The translations under genes and the position numbers were made by a program. Of a DNA stretch of 64,000 nt, positions 49,801-54,244 are shown in pieces. The stretch comes from Loripinus fragilis (taxonomy: Eukaryota; Mollusca; Bivalvia; Lucinida; Lucinidae). Each line of letters starts with the position of its first letter. Position 1 is the first letter of the stretch. The stretch is from assembly GCA_964019695.1 (NCBI GenBank), contig OZ026518.1, positions 86,485,950 through 86,549,949 on the forward strand. The letters run 5' to 3'. The notes under the pieces were generated by a model. That model searched no databases, was not told the origin of the DNA, and saw nothing but the letters and a program-made list of their open reading frames with translations.

Positions 49801-50246
49801 CTGGGCTCCTGTATTATTGAATTGATTAAACTTGTTGCGAAAAAGAGATAAAATGCTCAGCGAGAATTAACCCCTTGCATTGCATACTGGGAAATTTTTC
49901 AAAATTAACTTTTACAAAAAATTCTTTCGGGAACATTATCAGGCTTTTATCAGAGAACCCAGATCAAAACTGTTTGCAAAGGCTATCAGCAGATAACAAA
50001 AAATGCTGCTAGCAATGAAAGAGCTAATGGAGGACAAATTGTGCCATTGTCTTTTGACCAGCCTCACCTGTATTGCATCTAACCGTCCTTGTTTACAATT
50101 TTCAGCAAATTGAAGAGGATTTCCGCTTACACCGTAAGGAAATGCTGTCCTACGAGTTTGCTTCTTTGGTGGCGCTTGAATTCTCCCTCCATATTTCTGA
50201 CAGTGATATTTACCCCCATTATCAGAGGCTACTCTACCAGTCATGA
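16771..50246 (+). CDS. CABLES: CABLES orthologue, C-terminal 350 residues in 11 exons (A-K); 5' exons not seen
   Basis: Joined exons are 16771-16851, 18554-18698, 19865-19961, 24451-24534, 32562-32654, 43663-43760, 46037-46143, 47762-47798, 48863-48925, 49410-49514 and 50106-50246. Every intron is GT-AG, phases agree at each junction, and the 1051 bases leave one partial first codon plus 350 codons including the stop. Family hallmarks seen in order are [47 protein letters not shown], a KFRSLKREL junction, [10 protein letters not shown] and a terminal PHYQRL. In vertebrates CABLES1/2 bridge CDK5 or CDK2 to Abl or Wee1 and promote inhibitory tyrosine phosphorylation of the CDK; the C-terminus is cyclin-box-like. 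Human CABLES1 is about 630 residues, so about half is missing upstream. Identification is from recalled family motifs, not a search. Introns range from 484 bp to 11 kb and are full of mobile elements. Confidence 0.95.
16970..17471. repeat. FB-13 element interrupted by a SINE
   Basis: CATGCGCGGATCCAGAGG to TTTCTGGATCTGCGCATG. A SINE-1 copy sits at 17123-17328 inside it with a 13-bp target duplication. Confidence 0.85.
17123..17328 (+). repeat. SINE-1, full copy with perfect 13-bp target duplication
   Basis: Same A and B boxes. The target duplication GCTATTTAAATGG lies at 17110-17122 and 17329-17341, inside an FB-13 element. This implies LINE-type mobilisation. Confidence 0.93.
17950..18156. 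repeat. FB-5 fold-back element in CABLES intron A-B
   Basis: Inverted arms AGTAAAACCTGTCTTAAGCG and TAGACAGGTTTTACTG around the centre GCAGAATGCTCCCCTTGGAGC. Confidence 0.83.
18291..18482. repeat. FB-9 fold-back element
   Basis: Contains ACATGTGTTGTGGGTACTCA and the AGAACTGCCTCAAAGAGATG hairpin, in the CABLES intron A-B. Confidence 0.75.
18554..18698 (+). CDS. CABLES: CABLES exon B
   Basis: The acceptor is ttcatttcag and the donor is gtaatt. One base completes an arginine codon from exon A, then 48 codons run to GEEGQ and the exon ends in phase 0. It encodes a variable stretch with a serine-rich part ([10 protein letters not shown]) leading into [16 protein letters not shown], equivalent to the poorly conserved region before the SYTQFLLPTN motif in vertebrates. 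A fold-back element (FB-8) begins only 13 bp downstream of the donor junction, at 18711. Confidence 0.85.
18711..19100. repeat. Two overlapping FB-8 copies directly after exon B
   Basis: The first copy starts TACAGTAAATGTTCTAAAAT 13 bp after exon B. The second starts near 18890 and ends TTTTAGAACATTTACCGTA. Both contain GTGAATTCCA-type interior, the AAGAAGCAGTCTGATC hairpin and AACAGTGTAGACCCAGAT in inverse. A partial copy lies at 18174-18280. Confidence 0.78.
19865..19961 (+). CDS. CABLES: CABLES exon C ([10 protein letters not shown] motif)
   Basis: The acceptor is tctattcag and the donor is gtaaac; the exon begins in phase 0 and ends in phase 1. It encodes [20 protein letters not shown] then [22 protein letters not shown] matches the vertebrate SYTQFLLPTN block, one of the best conserved points outside the cyclin box. 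The serine- and arginine-rich tail is a plausible phosphorylation region, which is inference. Confidence 0.92.
21284..21475. repeat. FB-9 fold-back element
   Basis: ACCTATGTTGTGGGTACTCA and the inverse TTGAGCACCCAAAACATAGG flank AGAACCATCTCTATGAGACG. Confidence 0.78.
21504..21753. repeat. FB-4 fold-back element, uninterrupted copy in opposite orientation
   Basis: TTAACCTTGTTCATTCTGG on the left and TTAGAATGAAAAGCGGTAA on the right, with the CAAACAGTGAAGACCCAGAT hairpin near 21548-21610. Comparing it with 41903-42368 defines the insertion in that copy. Confidence 0.75.
22365..22560. repeat. FB-6 fold-back element with 4-bp target duplication AACT
   Basis: Ends GGGCCTCCATGCGAG and AAGACCC. 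AACT flanks both sides (22361-22364 and 22561-22564). It contains CAGACCAGCCTGCGCATCC and GACTGATCAGCACC inside. Confidence 0.86.
24073..24270 (-). repeat. SINE-1, reverse copy in intron C-D
   Basis: Reads in reverse from TTTGATTTGATTCTTTACAT through GGCTCGAACCCGCGGCCC (B box) to CCACTGAGCC (A box). Confidence 0.85.
24451..24534 (+). CDS. CABLES: CABLES exon D, first copy of duplicated RSVSEDPY cassette
   Basis: The acceptor is gctttaacag and the donor is gtatta. Both ends are phase 1, so the 84-base exon (28 codons) can be skipped without a frameshift. It encodes [20 protein letters not shown] followed by IIPTGLERG. The RSVS core fits a basophilic kinase site (R at -3), and SVSE fits an acidophilic site; both are inferences from motif. 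The last 70 bases align without gaps with exon E at about 70 percent identity. It corresponds to the vertebrate HRSLS segment just before YDPNLLDDP. Confidence 0.88.
26846..26985. repeat. GTCAGGGAAA-type dispersed repeat
   Basis: Seven GTCAGGGAAA-like units (GGTGCCCACCCGTCAGGG start). Similar sequence is known in many animal genomes (recalled). The open frame across it is a repeat translation. Confidence 0.6.
27541..28250. other. Low-repeat intronic stretch with CRE-like sites
   Basis: AGTGACGTCAACATGACGTA near 27748 holds two CRE-like motifs. There are short repeats of CTTAAATT at 27787-27825. No coding sequence is seen. Confidence 0.3.
28863..29070. repeat. FB-5 fold-back element in intron D-E
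   Basis: ACAGTAAAACCTGTCTTAAG to TTAAGACAGGTTTTACTGTA, with the TTGCAGAATGCTC centre. Confidence 0.83.
29365..29456. repeat. 34-bp tandem repeat, three copies
   Basis: TTGGAGGGCTACCTCCAATG (itself palindromic around GGAGGGCTACCTCC) recurs at 29365, 29399 and 29433. Confidence 0.92.
29533..29768. repeat. FB-10 fold-back element
   Basis: Starts TGGGTGAAAGCTTTCAGGAT; central arms GAGGCTGACTTTC / GAAAGTCAGCCTC; the right end is degenerate. Confidence 0.75.
29999..30263. repeat. FB-1 fold-back element, copy 2
   Basis: Same TTAACCCTTTACTCCAT ends and the ATGGAGC-TTTGCTC central hairpin as the copy at 181-401. It lies in the CABLES intron between exons D and E. Confidence 0.83.
31104..31314. repeat. 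FB-3 fold-back element (TTAACTCTTTG ends)
   Basis: TTAACTCTTTG on the left and GCATGCAAAGAGTTAA on the right, with TTAA at both ends. The inner hairpin is CAAACAGTTTGGACCCAGAT / ATCTGGATCCAAACTATTTG. Confidence 0.82.
31418..31673. repeat. 43-bp perfect direct repeats flanking a hairpin element
   Basis: CAGTTATACACTATCAGGTG and the following 23 bases are identical at 31418-31460 and 31631-31673. Confidence 0.93.
31531..31625. repeat. Hairpin element (AAGGAACTGCTCTTAAAGG), copy 1
   Basis: AACTGCTCTTAAAGGAAAGA / TCTTTCCTTTAAGAGAAGTT. With its left part (from 31461) it lies between 43-bp direct repeats. Copy 2 at 43937-44085 shares CGTAATAAAnATAGTAACAT and the same hairpin. Confidence 0.82.
31833..32074. 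repeat. FB-10 fold-back element adjacent to a SINE tail
   Basis: TGGGTGAAAGTTTTCAGGAT to TTTTGAATTTTCACTTATG; central arms as in 29533-29768. It is abutted on the left by a reverse SINE-1 tail fragment (31753-31832). Confidence 0.77.
32246..32376. repeat. FB-12 fold-back element, about 130 bp
   Basis: GAGGCAAGTTCAACAATGCG to CGCGTTGTTGAACTCGCCTC; the inner CGAGCGCTCG motifs also pair. Confidence 0.85.
32434..32531. repeat. FB-4 right half, ending 30 bp before exon E
   Basis: Contains AACAAACAGTGTAGACCCTG, the complementary TTTACACTGTTTGT arm and the AAAAGGGTTAA end. The left half is not recognisable. Confidence 0.6.
32562..32654 (+). CDS. CABLES: CABLES exon E, second copy of duplicated RSVSEDPY cassette
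   Basis: The acceptor is gcatgtttag and the donor is gtattt. Both ends are phase 1 and the length is 93 bases (31 codons). It encodes [20 protein letters not shown] then [12 protein letters not shown], paralogous to exon D. Because both copies are phase 1-1, transcripts could include both, one or neither. The exon is squeezed between two TTAA-ended fold-back elements: one ends at 32531, 30 bp before it, and the other starts near 32672, about 17 bp after it. Confidence 0.87.
32672..32884. repeat. FB-2-like element immediately after exon E
   Basis: The right end, GATTGGCGCTTTAAGGGTTAA, is clear, and inward GTCTGCTGCAG motifs occur at both sides. The left end is degenerate (CACACTAACGCCACC). 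This copy lacks the GACCCAGATCAG hairpin and instead has a different central palindrome. It starts about 17 bp after exon E. Confidence 0.6.
33061..33273. repeat. FB-3 fold-back element
   Basis: TTAACTCTTTGCCTAC on the left and GGCAAAAAGTTAA on the right, with an AGTTTGGACCCAGATCAGG half-hairpin and a diverged complementary half. Confidence 0.78.
33344..35272. repeat. Tandem array of ~145-bp units within a GAGC-type repeat, intron E-F
   Basis: After AGCTAACCTGAGCAAAAGGG and a (CCGT)n tract, units starting with GAACCACTGGTCCAAATTCA recur every 143-148 bp (for example 33974, 34122, 34268, 34638, 34783, 34926, 35070). The array ends with CAGGTGAGCGATCCAG and CCCTAGGGCCCTCTTGTTCT. About twelve units are seen. 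Reverse-frame open stretches here repeat the same peptide and are repeat translations. Confidence 0.8.
35554..35860. repeat. FB-14 repeat copy 2
   Basis: Begins GAGTGATATAATGCCATGTA and continues as in copy 1 to GTTCACTCATACAAGATC. It lies at the right edge of the 145-bp-unit array. Confidence 0.78.
35981..36229. repeat. FB-10 fold-back element
   Basis: ATTGGTGAAAGTTTTCAGGA to ATTTTGAATTTTCACCCAT, with TCCTGAATTCAGGA and AAAGTCAGCCTC internal palindromes. Confidence 0.78.
36399..36567. repeat. FB-10 fold-back element, shortened, with TAGCTAAA on both sides
   Basis: TTTGAAAGTTTTCAGGATTA to TTTTGAACTTTCACCCTTG; TAGCTAAA precedes and follows it, consistent with an 8-bp target duplication. A degenerate FB-10 split by FB-11 lies at 47346-47733. 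Confidence 0.7.
36756..37290 (+). repeat. SINE-2 (second tRNA-derived family) split by FB-6
   Basis: A box TAGCGCAGTCGGTAACG and B box GGTCGCGAGTTTGATCCC at 36770-36820. The body resumes at 37095 after the FB-6 insertion, and the tail is GACGTAAAGCATCAAACC. Confidence 0.85.
36858..37094. repeat. FB-6 fold-back element inserted in a SINE, 4-bp duplication AAAT
   Basis: Ends GGGCCTCGATGTGAGAAAAC and GTTTTGTCGCGACGAGGCCC. It splits a SINE-2 copy; the uninterrupted SINE at 38228 reads CATGAAATAATTTC, proving insertion with duplication of AAAT. Confidence 0.9.
37745..37979. repeat. FB-7 fold-back element, 4-bp duplication ATTT
   Basis: Ends GAGCTGTGACATGAGATTTC and AAATCACATGTTGTGGCTC, flanked by ATTT. 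The interior AGCAGCCTGCGCAT...GCAGTCTGATCAGAGCC is close to that of FB-6. Confidence 0.85.
38110..38412 (+). repeat. SINE-2, full copy next to a half FB-7
   Basis: TAGCGCAGTCAGTAACG and GGTCGCGAGTTCGATCCCGG boxes, body AGTTACAAGCGAAAGTAT, tail GACGTAAAGCAACAAAAC. The left half of an FB-7 element (38027-38113) is cut at its 5' end. A 5'-truncated SINE-2 lies at 50927-51090. Confidence 0.86.
38465..38651. repeat. FB-8 fold-back element
   Basis: TACGGTAGATGTTCTAAAAT start, CAAACAGTGCAGACCCAGAT in the middle, and TTTAAAATTTTGGAACCCTT near the end. Confidence 0.75.
38948..39142. repeat. FB-5 fold-back element
   Basis: Full hairpin with a shortened centre (TATTGCGGAGCATTCTGC). About 95 bp separate it from the next copy. 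Confidence 0.82.
39238..39443. repeat. FB-5 fold-back element
   Basis: ACAGTAAAACCTGTCTTAAG to TAAGACAGGTTTTACTG with the centre GCTCCATCTGAGC. Confidence 0.82.
39444..40580. other. Intronic stretch without recognised elements
   Basis: No hairpin, SINE or conserved exon was recognised between the second FB-5 copy and the FB-3-like remnant at 40715. Open frames are short and unremarkable. Confidence 0.4.
41903..42368. repeat. FB-4 fold-back element interrupted by a GAGC-type repeat
   Basis: Left end TTAACCCTTTTCATTCTTAT, right end CCAGAATGAAAAGGGTAA. The inner hairpin is CAAACAGTGCAGACTCTGAT / ATCTGGGTCTTCACTGTTTG. Between about 42033 and 42256 it is split by a copy of the AGCTCACCTGAGCCGAAGG repeat described at 52581. 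Confidence 0.75.
42903..43078. repeat. FB-9 fold-back element
   Basis: Begins GGCTCCAGATAAGAGTGTGT and contains the AGAACTGTCTCAATGAGACC hairpin, whose right arm is mutated. Confidence 0.75.
43118..43330. repeat. Palindromic element with TGACGTCA-containing arms
   Basis: TACTGTCCTGCCAGCCAAGA, continuing GTGACAGTGACGTCATG, pairs with CATATTTTGTTTAC-flanked TGACGTCACTGTCACTCTTG and GCTGACAGGACAGTA. The inner GAATCGATAGATC / GATCTATCGATTC also pairs. Confidence 0.87.
43517..43646. repeat. 26-bp minisatellite, five copies, abutting exon F
   Basis: Units AAAGGACTAAAATTAAATCA plus ACTATA start at 43517, 43543, 43569, 43595 and 43621 with one or two substitutions. The array stops 16 bp before exon F. 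Confidence 0.93.
43663..43760 (+). CDS. CABLES: CABLES exon F (YDPNLLDDP linker)
   Basis: The acceptor is tctatttaccag and the donor is gtaaga. The exon begins in phase 1 (a valine is split across the junction) and ends in phase 0. It encodes [20 protein letters not shown] then [22 protein letters not shown] and the R-x-VL-x-F-x-SYM block match vertebrate CABLES almost position for position. Sixteen bases upstream of the exon is a 26-bp minisatellite that takes up the expected branch-point region. Confidence 0.95.
43937..44085. repeat. Hairpin element (AAGGAACTGCTCTTAAAGG), copy 2, after exon F
   Basis: Same GCGTAATAAAAATAGTAACA start and AACTGCTCTTAAAGGAAAGA hairpin as 31461-31625, but not flanked by the 43-bp repeat. 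Confidence 0.8.
44493..44762 (+). repeat. SINE-1 with perfect 17-bp target duplication, carrying an FB-12 insertion
   Basis: Target duplication ATTGTTGGTAGAAAAAT at 44476-44492 and 44763-44779. The B-box region is replaced by FB-12 (44558-44687). Reverse 3' tail fragments of the same SINE lie at 31753-31832 and 42668-42782. Confidence 0.9.
44558..44687. repeat. FB-12 fold-back element inserted in a SINE-1 copy
   Basis: GAGGCGAGTTCAACAATACG to CGCATTGTTGAACTCGCGTC, in reverse order relative to 32246-32376. It interrupts the SINE between CTAGCTTAGAACT and GGTTCAACC. Confidence 0.87.
44883..45133. repeat. FB-2 fold-back element carrying the shared hairpin
   Basis: The ends are TTAACCCTTAAAGCGCCAA and TTGGCGCATTAAGGGTTAA, with TTAA on both sides. 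Subterminal GTCTGCTGAAGTCGTCTGCT-type repeats point inward. The centre (about 44993-45060) is a hairpin made of GGACCCAGA(A/T)CAGACTGC and its complement, the hairpin found in several other families. Confidence 0.85.
45137..45552. repeat. FB-8 fold-back element split by FB-6
   Basis: AAATTTGGAACACTAGTTGC, the TCAGACTGCTTCTTCAGAAG hairpin and GTGAATTCCAACCCTGAT match FB-8. FB-6 interrupts at 45307-45531 and FB-3 abuts the end at 45552. Confidence 0.7.
45307..45531. repeat. FB-6 fold-back element inserted in FB-8, 4-bp duplication ATAT
   Basis: Ends GGACCTCAACGCGAG and GGCGTCGCGGCCC; ATAT flanks it (45303-45306 and 45532-45535). Removing it joins ACATTATAT to TTGAGAACAG, matching the FB-8 sequence ACTTTATTTGAAAACTG at 38595. 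Confidence 0.87.
45552..45756. repeat. FB-3 fold-back element inserted at the end of an FB-8 copy
   Basis: Left end TTAACTCTTTCTTTGC, right end GCATGCAGAGAGTTAA. The inner half-hairpin is CTGTTTGGACCCAGATCAAG. It directly abuts the remains of an FB-8 element to its left. Confidence 0.78.
45777..46013. repeat. FB-7 fold-back element directly upstream of exon G, duplication AATT
   Basis: Ends (T)AGCCGTGACATGAGATTTCC and ATCACATGTCACGGCTC; AATT lies at both sides. It ends 23 bp before exon G. Confidence 0.85.
46037..46143 (+). CDS. CABLES: CABLES exon G (start of cyclin-like C-terminus)
   Basis: The polypyrimidine tract is a run of T ending in cag; the donor is gtcagg, a less common donor form. 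The exon begins in phase 0 and ends in phase 2. It encodes [20 protein letters not shown] then [27 protein letters not shown] and FKEKFP are the equivalent vertebrate motifs. An FB-7 element ends at 46013, 23 bp before the exon, and an open frame runs from the element into the exon without a stop, so exon extension into the repeat is possible. Confidence 0.96.
46280..46507. repeat. FB-1 fold-back element, copy 3
   Basis: TTAA-flanked copy in the intron between exons G and H, with an almost perfect central palindrome near 46389-46448. Confidence 0.85.
46585..46778. repeat. FB-7 fold-back element, shortened, reverse orientation
   Basis: Ends GAGCCGGGCCATGTGATTTC and AATCTCATGTCGCGGCTC. The flanking four bases (AATT and ATAT) do not match. 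Confidence 0.8.
47470..47700. repeat. FB-11 fold-back element inserted in FB-10 remnant
   Basis: GGCCCCAGGGTTATAAAACT to AGTTTTATAACCTCGGGGCC. The centre is a perfect palindrome, AAAATGCCAACAATTGTTGG and onward. The flanks (GAGTTTTAAGATCT and ATGATTTTGGAAATTT) rejoin to an FB-10 right end. Confidence 0.85.
47762..47798 (+). CDS. CABLES: CABLES exon H (37-base micro-exon)
   Basis: The acceptor is ttacttttcag and the donor is gtaata. One base finishes a serine codon begun in exon G, then 12 codons encode [12 protein letters not shown]. The KFRS/LKREL junction matches the KIRSLKREM motif of vertebrate CABLES, which fixes this very short exon despite its size. It ends in phase 0. Confidence 0.92.
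48438..48620 (+). repeat. Possible third tRNA-derived SINE
   Basis: GCTGCCGTGGTGTAGGGGAT resembles a tRNA 5' half with A box; a weak B box (GTGTTAGATTCCTAGC) follows 40 bp on. The tail is diverged. It could be a decayed tRNA pseudogene. Confidence 0.4.
48863..48925 (+). CDS. CABLES: CABLES exon I (cyclin-box helix [11 protein letters not shown])
   Basis: The acceptor is gtatttttcag and the donor is gtaggt; the exon is phase 0-0 and encodes 21 residues, [20 protein letters not shown] plus K. The AYVFFEKL helix corresponds to the vertebrate AFVYFEKLALKG segment, the cyclin-type helix that precedes [10 protein letters not shown]. Confidence 0.94.
49410..49514 (+). CDS. CABLES: CABLES exon J ([10 protein letters not shown] block)
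   Basis: The acceptor is aaatctttcag and the donor is gtaata; the exon is phase 0-0 and encodes 35 residues. It contains [10 protein letters not shown], nearly invariant in CABLES1/2, then a hydrophobic helix [11 protein letters not shown] equivalent to ACVLLAAKIGSD and ending in LSKLIK. This is the core cyclin-box helix. Confidence 0.97.
49620..49866. repeat. FB-14 repeat copy 3, truncated by an FB-3-like element
   Basis: Begins GAGTGATATAATGCCATGCA; ends where TTAACCCCTTGCATTGC of a degenerate FB-3 starts at 49867. It lies in the intron J-K. Confidence 0.75.
50106..50246 (+). CDS. CABLES: CABLES terminal coding exon K with stop codon
   Basis: The acceptor is acaattttcag. The exon encodes 46 residues, [20 protein letters not shown]...[19 protein letters not shown], ending LYQS and TGA at 50244-50246. 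It matches the vertebrate ending (LEEKFRLNRRELIAFEFPVLVALEFAL...PHYRRL). The last codons lie inside a 52-bp direct duplication (50239-50290 and 50392-50443), so the 3' UTR begins in rearranged sequence. No canonical polyadenylation signal is obvious close downstream; an AATAAA lies near 51402 within repeat-like sequence. Confidence 0.96.
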   Translation, partial: QIEEDFRLHRKEMLSYEFASLVALEFSLHISDSDIYPHYQRLLYQS

Positions 50247-50443
50247 CATCCGTTCAAGAGGTCAAGGACAGTCATTGTTGCTATGGTTACAGTAAAACCT
50301 GTCTTAAGCGGCCACTCAAAAAGAAGACCAAAACTGGGTTTCAAGACTGATTATTGCTTAATGCAGGTCAAAAGTATTGCAGAATGCTCCAAGTCATGAC
50401 ATCCATTCAAGAGGTCAAGGACAGACATTGTTGCTATGGTTAC
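50239..50443. repeat. 52-bp direct duplication covering the CABLES stop codon
   Basis: AGTCATGACATCC...GCTATGGTTAC occurs at 50239-50290 and 50392-50443 with two mismatches. The 101 bp between are a half FB-5 element. The first copy contains the true stop codon. Confidence 0.95.
50291..50391. repeat. FB-5 left half between two copies of a 52-bp direct repeat
   Basis: Only the left arm, AGTAAAACCTGTCTTAAGCG to TTGCAGAATGCTCC, is present. It is bracketed by a 52-bp direct repeat that includes the CABLES stop codon. Confidence 0.85.
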
Positions 50444-50523
50444 TCATTTATGGGATAAATGTCTTCATTTGAAGATTTGTGGTCAGGAATTTAATTTTGG
50501 TAAACACATGATGATGTGTTGCA

Positions 50524-50770
50524 TTAACCCTTAATTCGCCAATGGCAACAAAAGTCGTCTGCTTTTCTCGTCTGCTGAAATGTTATAGAAGCCTCTATGG
50601 CAAACAGTGTGGACCCAGATCAGACTGCTCCTATAGGAGCAGTCTGTTCTGGGTCCATGCTGTTTGCTTCTATACTTAATTCGTCGATAATGTAAGGCTA
50701 TTATTTGCAGCAGACGACTTCAGCAGAAGACATTTTCAGATACGTTTTTTTCTTGCGCTTAAAGGGTTAA
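50524..50770. repeat. FB-2 fold-back element, copy 2, opposite orientation
   Basis: TTAA-flanked ends with CCCTTAATTCGCCAA and TTGCGCTTAAAGGGTTAA. It has the same internal GTCGTCTGCT subterminal motifs and GGACCCAGATCAGACTGC hairpin as the copy at 44883. It lies downstream of the CABLES stop codon. Confidence 0.84.
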
Positions 50771-51511
50771 AACAAAAGTTTTGACCATAAACCAGCCATT
50801 TACGTCATCTAGCAAATATATTAAGTACAGTTATCCCTATCTACCCATTTTCTTAATCACTTATTATTGTTATGGTCCTAAGTTGAAAAAAGTTGAGGAT
50901 GCATATTGCTTTTGACTTGTCTATCCGCTGATTCAAGAAAGGTTGTCAGCTACAAGCGAAAGTATGTGCACAAAGTACTGGTTAACTGCTATGTCAAGCT
51001 TGCCCAGGAAAAAGTGTGGTTAGGTGAAATGACTGTCTCAACATCACCATAGCTGTTGAATGAGACATAAAGAATCAAATCAAATCAAACAAAACTTGTC
51101 TATCCATAATGCATACCTTGTTAGCAGGAATGCGTTGCATAACGTGAGCCCTACGTAGGGCTTTGTAGTACTTTGCTATGCAACAGTATGTTTCAAAAAA
51201 GTGCTATGTGACAACTTGAGCTGACTCGCTGAAAGTGCTTTGCGAAATGAACTGTTGCATAGACAAAGGCTCTGTAGCGCCTTTTGTTTATGCCATGATC
51301 ATTAAAACAGCTGTCAATGCGTAACAGACTGCTACTTCTACAGAAAGGTGCTTTTTTAGGCATAATCGTTGCATAGCGTTAAGAAAGCGCTATGAAGTTC
51401 TAAATAAAATAGCTTGCCTTATGCAACTCTCGCCAGGGATCTCATTTAATGTAAGAGCTACAGCCTTGAAACTTAGAAAGCTTATGAGAAATGATAAGAT
51501 GATGACTAGAT

Positions 51512-51716
51512 TACGGTTTTAAACATTTTCCCTTTCTGTTCTCAAAGGAAATGTGGGCTATCAGGGATGTGATTCACAAAAAACTTGTGAGAATAGCAAA
51601 CAGGAAAGACCCTGATCAGACTGCTTCTTCAGAAGCAGTCTGATCTGGGTCTGTGCTGTTTGTCTAGGCCATTTTGGTAGACAACTAGTGCTCAAACTTT
51701 TAGAACATTTACCGTA
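51512..51716. repeat. FB-8 fold-back element, full length
   Basis: TACGGTTTTAAACATTTTCC to CTTTTAGAACATTTACCGTA, with a strong internal hairpin AGACTGCTTCTTCAGAAGCA. TA lies at both ends. Confidence 0.82.
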
Positions 51717-51986
51717 TCTTTTGTTGGAATTCAAAAGAATTTTACCAGAGTTATGGTCCATATTTAAGAAAGTTCACTCCCCTTATGGACAAGCATATGG
51801 TTGGGGGTATTTTGCAAACTTAATCTCTAGTTTTCATTTGCCTTGCATTGTACGTAGAGAAGAACTGTTAGCTGTGTAAAAAATAGCTGGTCAGTCTTGA
51901 AAAGTATTGTTCATTGATGACATTTGGTTTCCAACAGTGTAGGAGACTATACTGTATCATCCAGTCATGTTGCTTTGCATAAACAT

Positions 51987-52170
51987 ACAGTAAAACCTGT
52001 GTAAAACGGCCACTCAAAAATAGACAAAACAAAAATGACAAATGGTAGCTAAATGAAGGTCGAAAGATTTGCAGAATGCAATACTTTTGACCTGCATTAA
52101 GCAATAATTGGTCTTGAAAACCAATTTTCTGTCTTTTTGAGATTTGCCGTTTTACACAGGATTTACTGTA
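51987..52170. repeat. FB-5 fold-back element, shortened arms
   Basis: ACAGTAAAACCTGTGTAAAA to TTTACACAGGATTTACTGTA; the centre has lost one GCATTCTGC arm. Confidence 0.8.
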
Positions 52171-52580
52171 TGCATTAGAAAACAAGATAATCAACTGCTG
52201 GTCAGCTGATTATCATCCCTTGTCTTGCTGAACTCAATCCAAATTTGATTGAATGATTTTATTTATTTTCAAGAACTTACTAGATGAATTGAAAACATTG
52301 TGGGTCCTGATGTGGATATGGACCTCCGGTGTTTTCCAAAAAAGAATACATTCAAGCTCAGCAGGCAAGAGCTAAACCACATCTCTAAATATTGGTAGAC
52401 TTTAAACATTAAATACTGTCATATCTCTTGCTCACATGGGAAAGTTTTCTAGATAACATCCTAACCTAAGATATTTTCCAAGAAGTTGAGTCAAAAATCT
52501 ATTATGAGACTTAATTGCTTCATTGCTCCTTGGTCAATTGATACTGAAATAAGTCCTAATTGGAGTAGAATTTGTGGATT

Positions 52581-54132
52581 TTTAGCTCACCTGAGCCGAA
52601 GGCTCATGGGTGAGCTAATAGTATACCAGTCACTCCGGCGTCCGTCGTCCGTCGTCCGTCCGTCCGTCCGTCCACAATTTCAAACATCTTCTCCTCTGAA
52701 ACCACTGGGCCAATTAAATTCAAATTACACATGGAGACTCCTTAGGACGCGGGAACGAAAGTTTGTTCAAATGGTCCAGGTCACATGACCAAGATGGCCG
52801 CCACGCCCATATATGGTAAAAACCCTTTAAAAATCTTCTTCTCCAGAACCAGAAGGCCGATGACCTTGGGACTTGGTATGTAGCATTGGGGTAGTGGGGC
52901 CTACCAAGTTTGTTCAAATGATGATCCTAGGTTGACCTTGACCTACTTAACGTCAAGGTCAAATTTGCTTCCTAATGCATTTAAATGGGAAAATTTCTGA
53001 AAAGTTGATTTTTTGGAAAACTGTGGAAGGTTTAGTCATTATTCTCCCTTGATATATTCAACCTAATGAGACAATAGCTATAAATAAGTTTCAAAGGTCA
53101 AGGTTGACCTTTGACCTTTCAGCTAAGTCGCTCATATTGGAGTCCCATCAATATATTAAAACATAGTTTTCTCACAAACCATTGGCCTAATTAAACTCAA
53201 ATTTCATGTGAAGACTCCTTATGATAAGTTAGCTTCAATTTATGCAAAATACTTTGGTCACATGACCAAGATGACCGCCACGCCCATATATGGTAAAAAC
53301 CCTTTAAAAATCTTCTTCTCCAGAACCAGAAGGCCGATGACCTTGGGACTTGGTATGTAGCATTGGGGTAGTGGGGCCTACCAAGTTTGTTCAAATAATG
53401 ACCCTAGGTTAACCTTGACCTACTTTACGTCAAGGTCAAATTTGCTTCCTAATGCATTTAAATGGGAAATTTTTTGAAAAGTTGATTTTTTGAATACTGT
53501 TGAAGCCAAAGTCATTATTCTCACTTGATATGTTAAACCTAATGAGACAATGGCTATAAATAAGTTTCAAAGGTCAAGGCCACCACACTCAAATATGGTA
53601 AAAACCCTTTAAATATCTTATTTTCTGGAACAAAAGGCCAGTGGCCTTGGGACTTGGTATGTAGCATTGGGGATGTGGTCTCTACCAGGTTTGCACAAAT
53701 GATGAATCTAGCTTGACCTTGACCTACTTTATGGCAAGGTCAAATTTGATTCCTAATGCATTTATATGGGAAAAATCTTGAAATGTTCATTTTTCTATAA
53801 CTGTTTAAGCTGAAATCATAATACTTTTGAGAAATGTTTACTTTTATGAGACAATGGTTTTATATAAGTACCAAATGTCAAGCTGACCTGTGACCTTTTA
53901 TCCAATGCCACCCATTTGGACTGCCACATACCTATCCAAACATTGGTTTCTCAGAAATCACTGGGCTGTTTGATGGAGTATTCATTAGATTGTTTTAGGT
54001 CACTTGACTAAAGTGGCTGCAACCCCCATATATGGTAAAACAAAACATGTTTTATATATTAGCTGTAAAACCTTGACCTATTTTAACATTTTTAAAGAGA
54101 TCAGGTGAGCGCCTCAGGACCTTCAGGTCCTC
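52581..54132. mobile_element. GAGC-type interspersed repeat, 1.55 kb
   Basis: Starts TTAGCTCACCTGAGCCGAAG with its own palindrome (GGCTCATGGGTGAGCTA) and a (CCGT)n tract. Inner GACCTTGACCTACTT and CATGACCAAGATGGCCGCC blocks recur in about 480-bp steps (three diverged units). Ends GATCAGGTGAGCGCCTCAGG then ACCTTCAGGTCCTCTAG. Related shorter copies lie at 42033-42256 and 63508-64000; diverged bodies lie at 12430-12730, 13430-13870, 20200-20900, 24660-24850, 27140-27240, 28260-28440 and 30440-30940. Confidence 0.75.
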
Positions 54133-54244
54133 TAGTTTATCATTTATCTTCAGGACTTACAGCTATGTGAAGCTAACCAGTGACTTAGGCTGCTGTCCGT
54201 TTTAAGGTGGTGGTTCTGTTGTTGTTGACTTTTTGTTTATTGTT

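Noticed and set aside
52720..53394. Near-identical 65-residue minus-strand frames (MNKLGRPHYPNATYQVPRSS)
   Set aside because: They are internal repeats of the GAGC-type element; the same peptide recurs in diverged copies at 12421 and 13401.
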